Source: an uncultured Bacteroidota bacterium (lineage in GTDB: Bacteria; Bacteroidota; Bacteroidia; Flavobacteriales; Flavobacteriaceae). From it: a stretch of DNA of 64,000 nt. The position numbers and the translations under genes are program-made. The notes beneath the pieces are model-generated. The model made no database searches and was not told the DNA's origin. It saw only the letters and a program-made list of their open reading frames with translations. This document shows, in pieces, positions 53,642-63,600 of the stretch (its first letter is position 1; the number at the start of each line of letters is the position of its first letter). The stretch spans positions 62,001 through 126,000 of the forward strand of contig CACNQM010000004.1 of the NCBI GenBank assembly GCA_902622595.1, written 5' to 3'.

Positions 53642-54418
53642 TTATTCTTCTTTAGAAGCGTCAGTATCATCGGCATTAGATATAGCTTCAGCTTCTTCAA
53701 GTTTCTTTTGTTCATCAATTTCTTTTTCCTTCTTTCTTTCTTCCAATGACTCTTTAATTGCACTACATACTATGTTTAAGATTTTCTCTATGGATTTTGA
53801 TGCGTCATCATTTGAAGGAATAATAAAGTCAACTTCATTAGGATCAGAATTTGTATCAACCATAGCAAAAATTGGAATATTTAATTTCTGTGCTTCTTGA
53901 ACAGATATTTTTTCATTTAATGTGTCTACAACAAATATAGCACCTGGTAATCTTGTCATATCAGAGATTGAGCCAAGATTTTTCTCAAGCTTAGCTCTTT
54001 GTCTGTCAACTTGAAGTTTCTCTTTTTTTGATAAGGTCTCAAAAGTACCATCAGCTTTCATTCTGTCAATTGCATTCATTTTTTTGACAGCTTTCCTTAT
54101 AGTAACAAAATTAGTAAGCATTCCTCCAGGCCATCTTTCTGTTATGTATGGCATATTTACTGAATCAGCTTTTTCAGCTACTATATCTTTAGCTTGTTTT
54201 TTTGTAGCAACAAAAAGAATTTTTCTACCAGAAAGGACTATTTTTTTTATTGCGTTTACAGATTCTTCGAGTTTTGCAGCAGTTTTGTATAAATTGATTA
54301 TATGAATACCATTTCTCTCCATATAAATATAAGGTGCCATATTTGGGTTCCACTTTCTTGTTAAGTGACCAAAATGTACACCTGCGTCCAATAATTCTTT
54401 AACGTCTGTCTTAGCCAT
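53642..54418 (-). CDS. rpsB: 30S ribosomal protein S2
   Basis: A 258-aa S2: ELLDAGVHFGHLTRKWNP, ATKKQAKDIVAEKA, ERWPGGMLTNFVTIRK and PIFAMVDTNSDPNEVDF. A charged C-terminal tail rich in Glu/Lys (from about residue 230) extends past the core domain. It lies 3 bp after rpsI. Confidence 0.98.
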   Translation of the reverse strand: MAKTDVKELLDAGVHFGHLTRKWNPNMAPYIYMERNGIHIINLYKTAAKLEESVNAIKKIVLSGRKILFVATKKQAKDIVAEKADSVNMPYITERWPGGMLTNFVTIRKAVKKMNAIDRMKADGTFETLSKKEKLQVDRQRAKLEKNLGSISDMTRLPGAIFVVDTLNEKISVQEAQKLNIPIFAMVDTNSDPNEVDFIIPSNDDASKSIEKILNIVCSAIKESLEERKKEKEIDEQKKLEEAEAISNADDTDASKEE

Positions 54419-54421
54419 AAT

Positions 54422-54808
54422 TTATCTTTTTGAGAATTGGAATTTCTTTCTTGCTTTCTTTTGACCAAATTTCTTTCTCTCAACCATTCTAGGATCTCTA
54501 GTCATTAGGCCTTCTGATTTTAATATAGATTTAAATTCTTCATTGAATTCAACTAATGCTCTAGATATAGCAAGTCTTATTGCTTCAGCTTGTCCATTTA
54601 CACCACCACCCTTTACACTAACTGATAAATCAAATTTATCTTTAGTTTCCGTTAAATTGAATGGCTGAAGAATTTTATATTGTAATGCAGCTGTACTAAA
54701 AAAATCTGAGTAGTCTTTTTTGTTAACAGTAATATTACCCTTACCTTCTGACATATATATTCTAGCTACAGAGGTTTTTCTTCTTCCGATTTTGTGAATT
54801 ACTTCCAT
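54422..54808 (-). CDS. rpsI: 30S ribosomal protein S9
   Basis: A 128-aa S9 with IGRRKTSVARIYM, VKGGGVNGQAEAIRLAISRAL and the basic end KARKKFQFSKR that reaches the P site. It overlaps rplM by 1 bp, showing translational coupling. Confidence 0.98.
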   Translation of the reverse strand: MEVIHKIGRRKTSVARIYMSEGKGNITVNKKDYSDFFSTAALQYKILQPFNLTETKDKFDLSVSVKGGGVNGQAEAIRLAISRALVEFNEEFKSILKSEGLMTRDPRMVERKKFGQKKARKKFQFSKR

Positions 54809-55263
54809 TATATTTTACTATTAACGTCAATTAATTTTGGTTTCTGTGCTTCATGACTATGTTCTGCACCTGGAAAAACTTTAAGGTTTCTGTATAAATC
54901 AGCACCAAGCTTATTTTTGGGCAACATACCTTTAACAGCCTTCTCAACAAGCTTAATATTATTTTTTTTATGAAGTTTATCAGCAGTAATAATTCTTTGC
55001 CCGCCAGGATACCCAGTATGACTAATATACTGTTTTTGACTCCACTTATCACCAGATAACTCAACCTTCTCAGCATTTATAACAATTACATTATCACCGC
55101 AATCAACATGAGGTGTAAAGTTAGTCTTATGCTTTCCTCTTAAAAGAGTAGCAACTATTGAAGCAGTCCTACCCAATGGTAATTTAGCAGCATCAACAAG
55201 TACCCATTCTTTGTTCACTGTTTTACTATTAGCAGATATAGTTTTATAACTTGTTTTAGTCAT
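54808..55263 (-). CDS. rplM: 50S ribosomal protein L13
   Basis: A 151-aa L13: EWVLVDAAKLPLGRTASIVA, NVIVINAEKVELSGDKW, YISHTGYPGGQR and VKGMLPKNKLG. It is the first gene of the rplM-rpsI-rpsB-tsf operon, just downstream of a TACATTTG promoter element. Confidence 0.98.
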   Translation of the reverse strand: MTKTSYKTISANSKTVNKEWVLVDAAKLPLGRTASIVATLLRGKHKTNFTPHVDCGDNVIVINAEKVELSGDKWSQKQYISHTGYPGGQRIITADKLHKKNNIKLVEKAVKGMLPKNKLGADLYRNLKVFPGAEHSHEAQKPKLIDVNSKI

Positions 55264-55284
55264 AATAGATTAAATCTAGGCGTG

Positions 55285-55292
55285 CAAATGTA
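55285..55292 (-). promoter_or_regulatory. -7 promoter element TACATTTG of the rplM operon
   Basis: On the minus strand, TACATTTG fits the TAnnTTTG consensus and lies about 21 bp before the rplM ATG. The -33 position is a T-run rather than a clear TTG. Confidence 0.55.
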
Positions 55293-55327
55293 CAATTATA
55301 AAAAATTTTAAAAAAACTTTTTTTTAA

Positions 55328-58099
55328 TTAATGTGCCTCTAACCAGTTTTTTCCAAATTCTAAGTCAATTTTAAGGGGAACATCAAGTTGTACAGCAGAT
55401 TCCATAGTATCTTGGACTATTTTCTTAACCATATCTTTTTCTGATTTATGTACATCAAAAACAAGCTCATCATGAACCTGAAGTAACATTTTTGATTTTA
55501 AGGACTGCTCTTTGAACTTTTCATGAATTCTTATCATTGCAATTTTGATAATATCAGCAGCGCTTCCTTGAATGGGTGCATTGATAGCATTTCTTTCAGC
55601 ACCACTCCTCAACATATTGTTTTGTGAGTTAATATTCTGTAAATATCGTCTTCTTCCCATTATAGTCTCTACATAACCTTTATTTCTTGCAAAATCAATC
55701 TGACTGGACATGTAATCTTTTAGTCCAGGATAATTTTCAAAATAATTATCAATCATAATCTTTGATTCAGATCTTGATAAGTTTGTCTGTTGGCTTAGTC
55801 CAAATGCAGAAACACCATATATTATTCCAAAATTTACGGTTTTAGCGTTGCCTCTTTGTTCTCTTGTGATATTTTCTGGATCTGCATTATAAATTTTTGA
55901 GGCAGTTATGGTATGAATATCTTGATTTTTAACGAATGCATCAATCATACTCTTATCCTTACTTATTGATGCTATTACTCTTAATTCAATCTGAGAATAA
56001 TCAGCAGCTAGAAGCTCAAAATCTTGATTTTTTGGAATAAATGCTTCTCTAATTTTTTGCCCATTTTCTGTCCTGATCGGTATATTCTGTAGATTAGGAT
56101 TATTACTACTTAAACGACCAGTAGTTGTAACAGTCTGATTAAATTTTGTATGAATCCTACCTGTTCTAGAACTTACTTCATTTGGCAAAGATCTAACATA
56201 AGTATTTTGAAGTTTATCTAATGATCTCCATTCTAATATGCTCCTTATAATTTCATGTTCATTAGCTAGACTAGATAAAACCTCTTCTGAAGTAGAGTAT
56301 TGTCCAGTTTTAGTTTTTTTTGGTTTTGATACTAATTTCAACTTATCAAATAAAATATCCCCAAGTTGCTTTGGAGAATTAAGATTAAACTCTTCACCAG
56401 ATTTTTCAAAAATTCCACTTTTTAATTTATCAAGCTCAGATTCAAATACTTTGTCTAAATTATTTAAGTATCTACTATCTATGCTTATTCCCTCTTTTTC
56501 CATATCTGCAAGAACACGGATCATTGGAACCTCAATATCCCAAAATATTTCCTCAACCTTGTTTGTTTTCATCTCTTCATCAAAAATTTGCTTTAATTGA
56601 AGAGTAAGATCAGCATCTTCAGCTGCATAATCAGTTAGTTTTTCAATAGAAACATCTCTCATAGACCCTTGGTTTTTCCCCCTTTTGCCGATAAGGCTCT
56701 CAATTGATATTGGAGAGTAGTTTAAGTAAGATTCAGATAAGGTATCAAGATTATGTCTCATGTCGGGGTTGATTAGGTAATGAGCTACCATAGTATCATA
56801 TAGTGGTCCTGAGACTTCAATATTATATTTAAATAATACCTTAATGTCAAACTTAAGATTATGGCCAACTTTAGTTATCTCTTTATTTTCAAAAAAAGGC
56901 CTCATAATTTCAAAATATTCTTTTTGAAGAGACTTACTGTTTTCAATTGGAACATAGAACCCCTTTTTTTCTATCCATGAAAATGAAATTCCGACAATTT
57001 CAGTATCTAGTGAGTCTAACCCTTCTGTTTCAGTATCAAATGCAACAATTTTTTGCATTAATAGTTTATTAACCAAATACTCTAACTCTTGACTTGAATC
57101 AATTCTTTGATAGTAAGAATCACTCTTGCTGAAGTTTGATTTATCATGAGTTTGATTATTTTCACCAAATAAATTCCCCTGAACTAATTCTTGAACATCA
57201 CCATTGGAATCTTCAAATCCAAAAATTTTATAAAAAGTCTCTTTCATTCTTCTAAATTCAAGCTCATCAAAAATTTTCATGACACTTTTATTATCAGGAT
57301 CAGATAATTCAAAGTCATTTAACTCATATTTTACAGGGACATCAAGAATTATTTTTGCAAGTTTTTTTGATAAAATTCCAAGCTCCTTATTATCTGCAAT
57401 TTTTTCCCCAAGTTTACCTGTGATTTCATGTGAATTTTCAAGAAGTGTTTCTAAATTGCCATATTCTTTTATAAATTTTTTTGCAGTTTTATCCCCAACC
57501 CCTGGTAGTCCAGGAATATTATCAACCGAATCTCCCATCATTCCTAAATAATCAATTACTTGCTCTGGTGAGTCTACTTCAAACCTTTCCTTAACCTCGT
57601 CAACACCCCATATTTCCATACTATTACCCATTCTGGCTGGCTTACAGAGGAAAATGTTATCTGATACAAGTTGGGCAAAGTCTTTATCTGGTGTTACCAT
57701 ATATACTTTAAAATTATTTTTCTCTGCATCTTTAGCAACAGTTCCAATTATATCATCTGCCTCATATCCTTCTTTTTCAAGAATAGATATATTCATAGAT
57801 TTTAGTATCTCTTTAATATATGGTATAGCAACCAATATAGGTTCTGGAGTTTTATCTCTATTACTTTTATATTCAGTAAACATTTCAGACCTTGTAATTG
57901 ACCCACCTTTATCAAAAGCTACAGCAATGTAATCTGGATTTTGAGTTCTAATTATTTCCAAAAGAGAGTTCATAAATCCTAATATTGCAGAAGTATCAGT
58001 CCCTTTTGAATTGATCCTAGGATTTTTAATAAATGCATAATAACCCCTGTATATTAGTGCATAAGCATCAAGTAAAAAAAGCTTTTTTGAACTTTCCAT
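55328..58099 (-). CDS. polA: DNA polymerase I
   Basis: A 923-aa three-domain polymerase. The 5'-3' exonuclease occupies ~1-300 (LLDAYALIYRGYYAF, DDIIGTVAK, MMGDSVDNIPGLPGVG). The 3'-5' exonuclease begins near residue 350 with AFDTETEGLDS, and the DxE motif is intact, so proofreading is probably active. The polymerase has motif A DYSQIELRV, motif B RGNAKTVNFGIIYG and motif C VHDELVFDV. It removes primers and fills repair gaps. Confidence 0.98.
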   Translation of the reverse strand: MESSKKLFLLDAYALIYRGYYAFIKNPRINSKGTDTSAILGFMNSLLEIIRTQNPDYIAVAFDKGGSITRSEMFTEYKSNRDKTPEPILVAIPYIKEILKSMNISILEKEGYEADDIIGTVAKDAEKNNFKVYMVTPDKDFAQLVSDNIFLCKPARMGNSMEIWGVDEVKERFEVDSPEQVIDYLGMMGDSVDNIPGLPGVGDKTAKKFIKEYGNLETLLENSHEITGKLGEKIADNKELGILSKKLAKIILDVPVKYELNDFELSDPDNKSVMKIFDELEFRRMKETFYKIFGFEDSNGDVQELVQGNLFGENNQTHDKSNFSKSDSYYQRIDSSQELEYLVNKLLMQKIVAFDTETEGLDSLDTEIVGISFSWIEKKGFYVPIENSKSLQKEYFEIMRPFFENKEITKVGHNLKFDIKVLFKYNIEVSGPLYDTMVAHYLINPDMRHNLDTLSESYLNYSPISIESLIGKRGKNQGSMRDVSIEKLTDYAAEDADLTLQLKQIFDEEMKTNKVEEIFWDIEVPMIRVLADMEKEGISIDSRYLNNLDKVFESELDKLKSGIFEKSGEEFNLNSPKQLGDILFDKLKLVSKPKKTKTGQYSTSEEVLSSLANEHEIIRSILEWRSLDKLQNTYVRSLPNEVSSRTGRIHTKFNQTVTTTGRLSSNNPNLQNIPIRTENGQKIREAFIPKNQDFELLAADYSQIELRVIASISKDKSMIDAFVKNQDIHTITASKIYNADPENITREQRGNAKTVNFGIIYGVSAFGLSQQTNLSRSESKIMIDNYFENYPGLKDYMSSQIDFARNKGYVETIMGRRRYLQNINSQNNMLRSGAERNAINAPIQGSAADIIKIAMIRIHEKFKEQSLKSKMLLQVHDELVFDVHKSEKDMVKKIVQDTMESAVQLDVPLKIDLEFGKNWLEAH

Positions 58100-58130
58100 T
58101 AAAACTGTGAAAAAAATTTATGTCAATATA

Positions 58131-58138
58131 CAAAGATA
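58131..58138 (-). promoter_or_regulatory. Candidate -7 element TATCTTTG of polA
   Basis: The minus-strand octamer TATCTTTG fits TAnnTTTG and lies 31 bp upstream of the polA ATG. No good -33 TTG occurs at the right distance, so support is partial. Confidence 0.35.
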
Positions 58139-58180
58139 TATATTCGAAAAATCAATACACCTATTTTGTAAATTAGCAAT

Positions 58181-58618
58181 ATGAAAAAAGATCATAATTA
58201 TTTTATGAAAAAAGCATTTGAAGAAGCAAACTACGCCTTTTATAAAGATGAGGTTCCGGTTGGTTGTGTTATTGTATATGAGAATGAAATCATTTCTAAA
58301 TCATCAAATATGGTTGAGCTGCTTAATGATTCAACTGCACATGCTGAACTTATTGCAATTACATCTGCACAAAACTTTTTAAACACTAAGAATTTAAATA
58401 AATGTATTCTTTATTGCACCCTAGAGCCATGCTTAATGTGTTATGGTGCAATATATTGGTCTAAAATTGACACTATAGTTTATGCAGCTTCAGATAAAAA
58501 AAGGGGTTTTTCAAGCTATAATTTAGAAATAGACAGGGAAATTAAAACTATTTCTGGTATTATGGAAAGTGAATCTAAAGATTTACTAGATAAGTTTTTC
58601 AAAAAGATTAGAGATTAA
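58181..58618 (+). CDS. tadA: tRNA-specific adenosine deaminase (TadA-like cytidine/deoxycytidylate deaminase family)
   Basis: A 145-aa zinc deaminase: FMKKAFEEANYAFYKDEVPVG, the HAE motif in STAHAELIAI with catalytic Glu, and PCLMCYGAI with both zinc cysteines. It makes the wobble inosine of tRNA-Arg. It is divergent from polA and overlaps the small membrane protein gene by 4 bp at its end. Confidence 0.93.
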   Translation: MKKDHNYFMKKAFEEANYAFYKDEVPVGCVIVYENEIISKSSNMVELLNDSTAHAELIAITSAQNFLNTKNLNKCILYCTLEPCLMCYGAIYWSKIDTIVYAASDKKRGFSSYNLEIDREIKTISGIMESESKDLLDKFFKKIRD

Positions 58619-58857
58619 AATTCATCAGCTTTTTCTCTCATTTTTCTAATATTTTCCTCACTTAGTGTATAATCTTTTAATTTTTTCCCCTTCCATCTTA
58701 AGGCAAGAAATAAGGGCATAAATATAAAGGTTCCAGTAAGGACTGAAACACCAATTATAATATCTCCGATTTGTTCTCCTAAAATTTCTTTAGAGAATAT
58801 TCCAATAAATACTCCAATAAAGACTATATATGATAATATTTTAACTAAAAATTTCAA
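58615..58857 (-). CDS. Small membrane protein, unknown function
   Basis: An 80-aa protein with two hydrophobic segments (residues ~5-22 and ~32-53) and a charged end (SEENIRKMREKADEF). No named domain is recognised. It sits 5 bp downstream of aspS on the same strand and overlaps the tadA stop from the other side. Confidence 0.7.
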   Translation of the reverse strand: MKFLVKILSYIVFIGVFIGIFSKEILGEQIGDIIIGVSVLTGTFIFMPLFLALRWKGKKLKDYTLSEENIRKMREKADEF

Positions 58858-58862
58858 GTGGT

Positions 58863-60599
58863 TTAATTTGATAAATCTTTTAATTGTTCTTTAGTTAACC
58901 TTGATGGAGCATCAATCATAAGGTCTTTACCAGAATTATTTTTTGGGAAGGCTATAAAATCTCTGATTACATCTTTTCCTTTAAGAACTGCTGCAAGTCT
59001 ATCAAGCCCAAATGCAATACCTCCGTGAGGTGGTGCTCCATATTTTAATGCATCAATTAAAAACCCAAATTGACTTGTATATTCTTCTTTGCTCATACCT
59101 AATAGTTCAAATATTTTTATTTGGGTATCAAAATCATGAATTCTTATTGATCCACCGCCTATTTCATTTCCATTTAGAACTAAATCATATGCATTTGCAA
59201 TAACTTTTTCAGGCTCTGTGTCTAACAATTTTATATGTTCAGGTTTAGCTGATGTAAAAGGATGATGCATGGAAAAAAATCTTTTTTCATCCTCATCCCA
59301 TTCAAAAAGTGGAAAATCGGTAACCCAAATTGGGCAAATTTTTTCATAATTAATCAATTCAAATCTTTTTGCAAGTTCTATCCTTAATGAGCCAATTTGA
59401 GTCAAAGATTCCGTCTTGTTACCAGATAAAATAAATATTATATCTCCAGGCTTAGAAGATACTTTTTCTATAACTATTTTTAAATTTTCTTCTGAAAAAA
59501 ACTTATCAAATGAGGATTTTACTGAAGAATCTACATTATGTTTAATCCACAATAGTCCAGTAGCTCCAATTTGTGGTCTTTTAATCCATTCAGTTAAGCT
59601 ATCAATCTCTTTTCTCGTAAGTTCAGATTTATTTTCAACTTTAATACAACATGAAAATTCATTGGTATCTAGAACTTGGAAACCTTTACCTTTTACTTCA
59701 TTTGTTATATCAGTGATTTTCATATCATATCGAAGGTCAGGTTTGTCAATCCCATAATTTTCTATGGCATCTTTATAGGTCATTCTTTCAAACTTAACAT
59801 TATCTTGTTTTAAAAATTTAGAAAATAATCTGGACATTAATCCTTCAAATTGCTTAAAAATATCTTCTTGATTTACAAAAGACATTTCACAGTCAATTTG
59901 AGTAAACTCGGGTTGTCTATCAGCTCTTAAATCCTCATCTCTAAAACATTTTACAATTTGATAATATTTATCAAGTCCACCTATCATCAACAACTGTTTG
60001 AAAATTTGAGGTGATTGAGGTAATGCATAATAATGTTCAGGGTTAAGTCTACTTGGAACAATAAAGTCTCTTGCACCTTCTGGGGTAGACTTAATCAAAC
60101 ATGGAGTCTCAATATCAATGAATCCATTATCCGAAAGATAATTTCTCACTTCAAGTGATAACTCGTGCCTAAAAATTAAATTTTCCTTTACTGGTTCTCT
60201 TCTGATGTCAAGATACCTGTATTTCATTCTTAATTCTTCACCGCCATCTGATTCATCTTCAAGAGTAAATGGTGGAACTAGAGATTTGTTTAGAACTTTA
60301 AGATTTGATACAAGAATTTCTATTTCTCCTGTACTTATTTTTTCATTAATATTTTTTCTTTCTATAACAGTTCCTTCAATTTCAATTACAAACTCTCTAC
60401 CAATTTTACTGGCTGCATCAAATAGCTCTTCACTTGATCTCTCTTTATCAAATACTAATTGTGTAACGCCATACCTATCTCTTAAGTCGATCCAAATAAT
60501 AAAGCCTTTTTCTCTAACCTTATTTACCCAACCAGAAAGTTTTACATTTTGATTAATGTTAGCTTTAGATAGTTCCCCACAATTGTTAGTTCGATTCAT
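58863..60599 (-). CDS. aspS: Aspartyl-tRNA synthetase
   Basis: A 578-aa class II synthetase of the bacterial type. The N-terminal OB fold includes LSGWVNKVREKGFIIWIDLRDRYG; class II motif 2 is CFRDEDLRADRQPEFTQID, a GAD insertion follows, and motif 3 is GIAFGLDRLAAVL. The end FPKNNSGKDLMIDAPS is typical. It lies 21 bp downstream of the RND pump gene, probably in one transcript. Confidence 0.98.
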   Translation of the reverse strand: MNRTNNCGELSKANINQNVKLSGWVNKVREKGFIIWIDLRDRYGVTQLVFDKERSSEELFDAASKIGREFVIEIEGTVIERKNINEKISTGEIEILVSNLKVLNKSLVPPFTLEDESDGGEELRMKYRYLDIRREPVKENLIFRHELSLEVRNYLSDNGFIDIETPCLIKSTPEGARDFIVPSRLNPEHYYALPQSPQIFKQLLMIGGLDKYYQIVKCFRDEDLRADRQPEFTQIDCEMSFVNQEDIFKQFEGLMSRLFSKFLKQDNVKFERMTYKDAIENYGIDKPDLRYDMKITDITNEVKGKGFQVLDTNEFSCCIKVENKSELTRKEIDSLTEWIKRPQIGATGLLWIKHNVDSSVKSSFDKFFSEENLKIVIEKVSSKPGDIIFILSGNKTESLTQIGSLRIELAKRFELINYEKICPIWVTDFPLFEWDEDEKRFFSMHHPFTSAKPEHIKLLDTEPEKVIANAYDLVLNGNEIGGGSIRIHDFDTQIKIFELLGMSKEEYTSQFGFLIDALKYGAPPHGGIAFGLDRLAAVLKGKDVIRDFIAFPKNNSGKDLMIDAPSRLTKEQLKDLSN

Positions 60600-60620
60600 A
60601 AAAATTATATGTAAATATAA

Positions 60621-63600
60621 CTAGATATTTTTTAGTTTGATTCGACCAAGATGTATTAAGAAGTACATTGTTGGAACAATAACTAAGGTTAGAAAAGTTG
60701 CAAAAGTGATTCCAAAAATAACAGTCCAAGCAAGAGGTCCCCAAAAAATTACGTTATCACCTCCAAAATAGATATTTGGATTAAAATCTGATAGTAAAGT
60801 GAAGAAATCAATATTAAGACCAACAGCAAGAGGAACTAAACCAAAAATTGTTGTAATGGCAGTTAATAAAACTGGTTTGAGCCTGGCCTTTCCCGCTATT
60901 TTAACTAGTTCAAGAGCTGAATCTTTGTCAATTAATTCCTTTTTTGATAGATTCAAATCAATTTTTTTTCTTTTGAATAATAGGTCTGTGTAGTCTATTA
61001 ATACAACAGCGTTATTTACTACTATTCCAGCTAATGATATGATACCAAGCATTGTCATCAAAATACTAAACGTTAAATTAAAAATAACTATCCCAAGAAA
61101 AACACCTGTAAAACTTAATATGATTGAAATTAGAACAATCAATGGTTTCGAAACAGAATTAAATTGAAAGACTAACAATAAAATTATAAGAGAAATAGCA
61201 GTCAAAAGAGCTGAAGATAAAAATTCTTGATTTTCTTCTTGTTCCTTAATTTCTCCAGTGAACTTGAAACTTACATTTTCAGGTGTCTCAAATCCACTTA
61301 AAGCTATTTCTGCTGTGTTAACAATTTGATTTGCATTAGAACCTGCTAAAATTGAAGAGTATAGGGTAACAACTCTTTGTAAATCTATATGTTTAATTGC
61401 ATTAAATGCTGCAGTATTTTTTTCTTGAACAACAGATGCTACTGGAACTTCTTTAATAACTCCTGAAGATTGGTCTCTAAATATTATATTTTGATTTAGT
61501 ATTGAACTTAAATCATTTTTAAACTCATTTTCAAATCTAACATTAATCTCATAATCCTCGCCATCGAGTTTAAAGACTCCAGCTTTGGTACCAATTATTG
61601 AATTTCTAATAGTTTGACCTACAAGGCCAGCAGGAATACCTAATTCTCCAGCCTTCTTTTTATCAACCAAGAATTCTAAGCCAGGTTTACTCTTGGTTAC
61701 ATCTATTTTTAATTGTTCAATACCTTCTATATTTTCCTGATTTAAGAAATTTTTCATCGAAATAGCAGTCTCAATAAGCTGCTCATAGTCGTCACCGTAT
61801 ATCTCAATATTAACAGGATAACTAGAGGGAGGACCTTGAGAGTCTTTCTCAACTAAAATTGCAATTCCAGGAAATTTTTCAATCAAATTTAGTTGTATCT
61901 CTTTTCTAAGATCTTCACTTGATAAACCTCTTCTATATTTGAATTCCCTCATTGTCATGGTTATTAGAGATTTATGAGGAGTTCCCCCTGATCCCAAGGA
62001 GGAATCTGATGCTCCATCTCCAACATTTGTAATTGATGATTCAACTAAAAAATTATAGTTCGTATCTAAATACTTTGGGTTATTGATAACGCTGTATATT
62101 TCGTTTTCAACAAGTCTTGATGTCTCATTTGTTTTTAATATGTCCGTTCCTTCTGGGTATTCAACAGAAACTAAAATTTGTTGGGGCTCATTATCTGGAA
62201 AAAACTCGATTTTAGGAGGGAAAATACCCATTAAAAAAATAGAGAAGATAAATATTCCGAAAGTACCTGAAATAAATAGATATGGCTTAATACCAGATAA
62301 TGCATATGCTAAAAATTTTGAATAGTTATTTTCTAATACTGGTAAAATTTTATCCTTGAATTTATCAATCTGTTTTTTTAATAATATTTTATAAAGCCAA
62401 AGAAAAATAGTTATCAATAGAAATAGTGAGCCAAAGATCCTAGTTGAACTAAAAATCAGAAAAATAATTCCAATACTTCCTAAAAAATATGTGGCCCTGT
62501 AAAGGTTTTTATTATTTAACTCATTTTCTTCAACCGTCATGAAATTTGACACAAGCATTGAATTGAAAAAGATTGCTACAATTAGAGATGAACCAAGAAT
62601 TGCAGAAAGTGTAATTGGAAAATAAATCATAAACTCTCCTATAATTCCTGGCCATGTTCCAAGTGGTATAAAAGCAGCAATTGTTGTTGCTGTAGAAACA
62701 ATTATAGGAAGCGCTACTTCACCAATTCCAAGTTTTGCAGCTTGAATTCTTGAAAGCCCCTCTTCTTTCATGAGTCTGTAAATATTATCCACTACAACTA
62801 TTCCATTATCAACTAAAAGTCCTAGCCCCATTACCAATCCAAATAGTACCATTCTGTTGAGGGTAAATCCAAATAAGGACAGAAAAAATAATGATAGGAA
62901 CATTGACATTGGTATTGCAAAACCAACAAATAGAGCATTTCTAATTCCCAAAAAGAATGTGATAACAGAAACGACTAAGATTATCCCAAATATTAGGTTA
63001 TTCATTAAGTCATTAACTGAATTTATGGTATAGTCAGATTGATCGTTAATCACATTAACTTCTAGATTTGAAGGAAGAAAATTTACTTTAGCCTTATCAA
63101 TTATTTCTCTAATTGAATTAGATGCAAAAATTGCATTTTCTCCACCTCTTTTAATAACTTCTAGACCTACAGTTTTTTTCTCAAAGTACCTTACATATGA
63201 TGTTGCCTCTTTCTCCTTAAATGAAACAGAAGCAACGTCTTTTAGGTAAACTGGACCTTTGTTTGTATTAACAATAATATTTTCTAACTCATCAGGAGAC
63301 GAAATTTCTCCAACAATCTTAACATTTCTTCTTTGACCGTCTGAAACAATGTTTCCAGCTGAAATTGTAACATTTTCTTGAGATATTGATGATATTATAT
63401 CTGTAAAACTTGTTTTGGTGGAATTCATCATAAAAGGATCCACAGCAATCTCTACCTCAAAATCTTGAAGCCCTCTAATTTCTACAGATTTGATTTCAGG
63501 TAACCTCTCAATTCTGAGTTCAAGATATTCAGCATATTTTTTTAACTCTTCAACAGTATAATCTCCTAATAAAGTTATATTGAGTACTGGGTATCTCTCA

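Noticed and set aside
53025-53900. Plus-strand frames opposite tsf and rpsB
   Set aside because: They lie entirely inside essential ribosomal-operon genes and have no recognisable domain.
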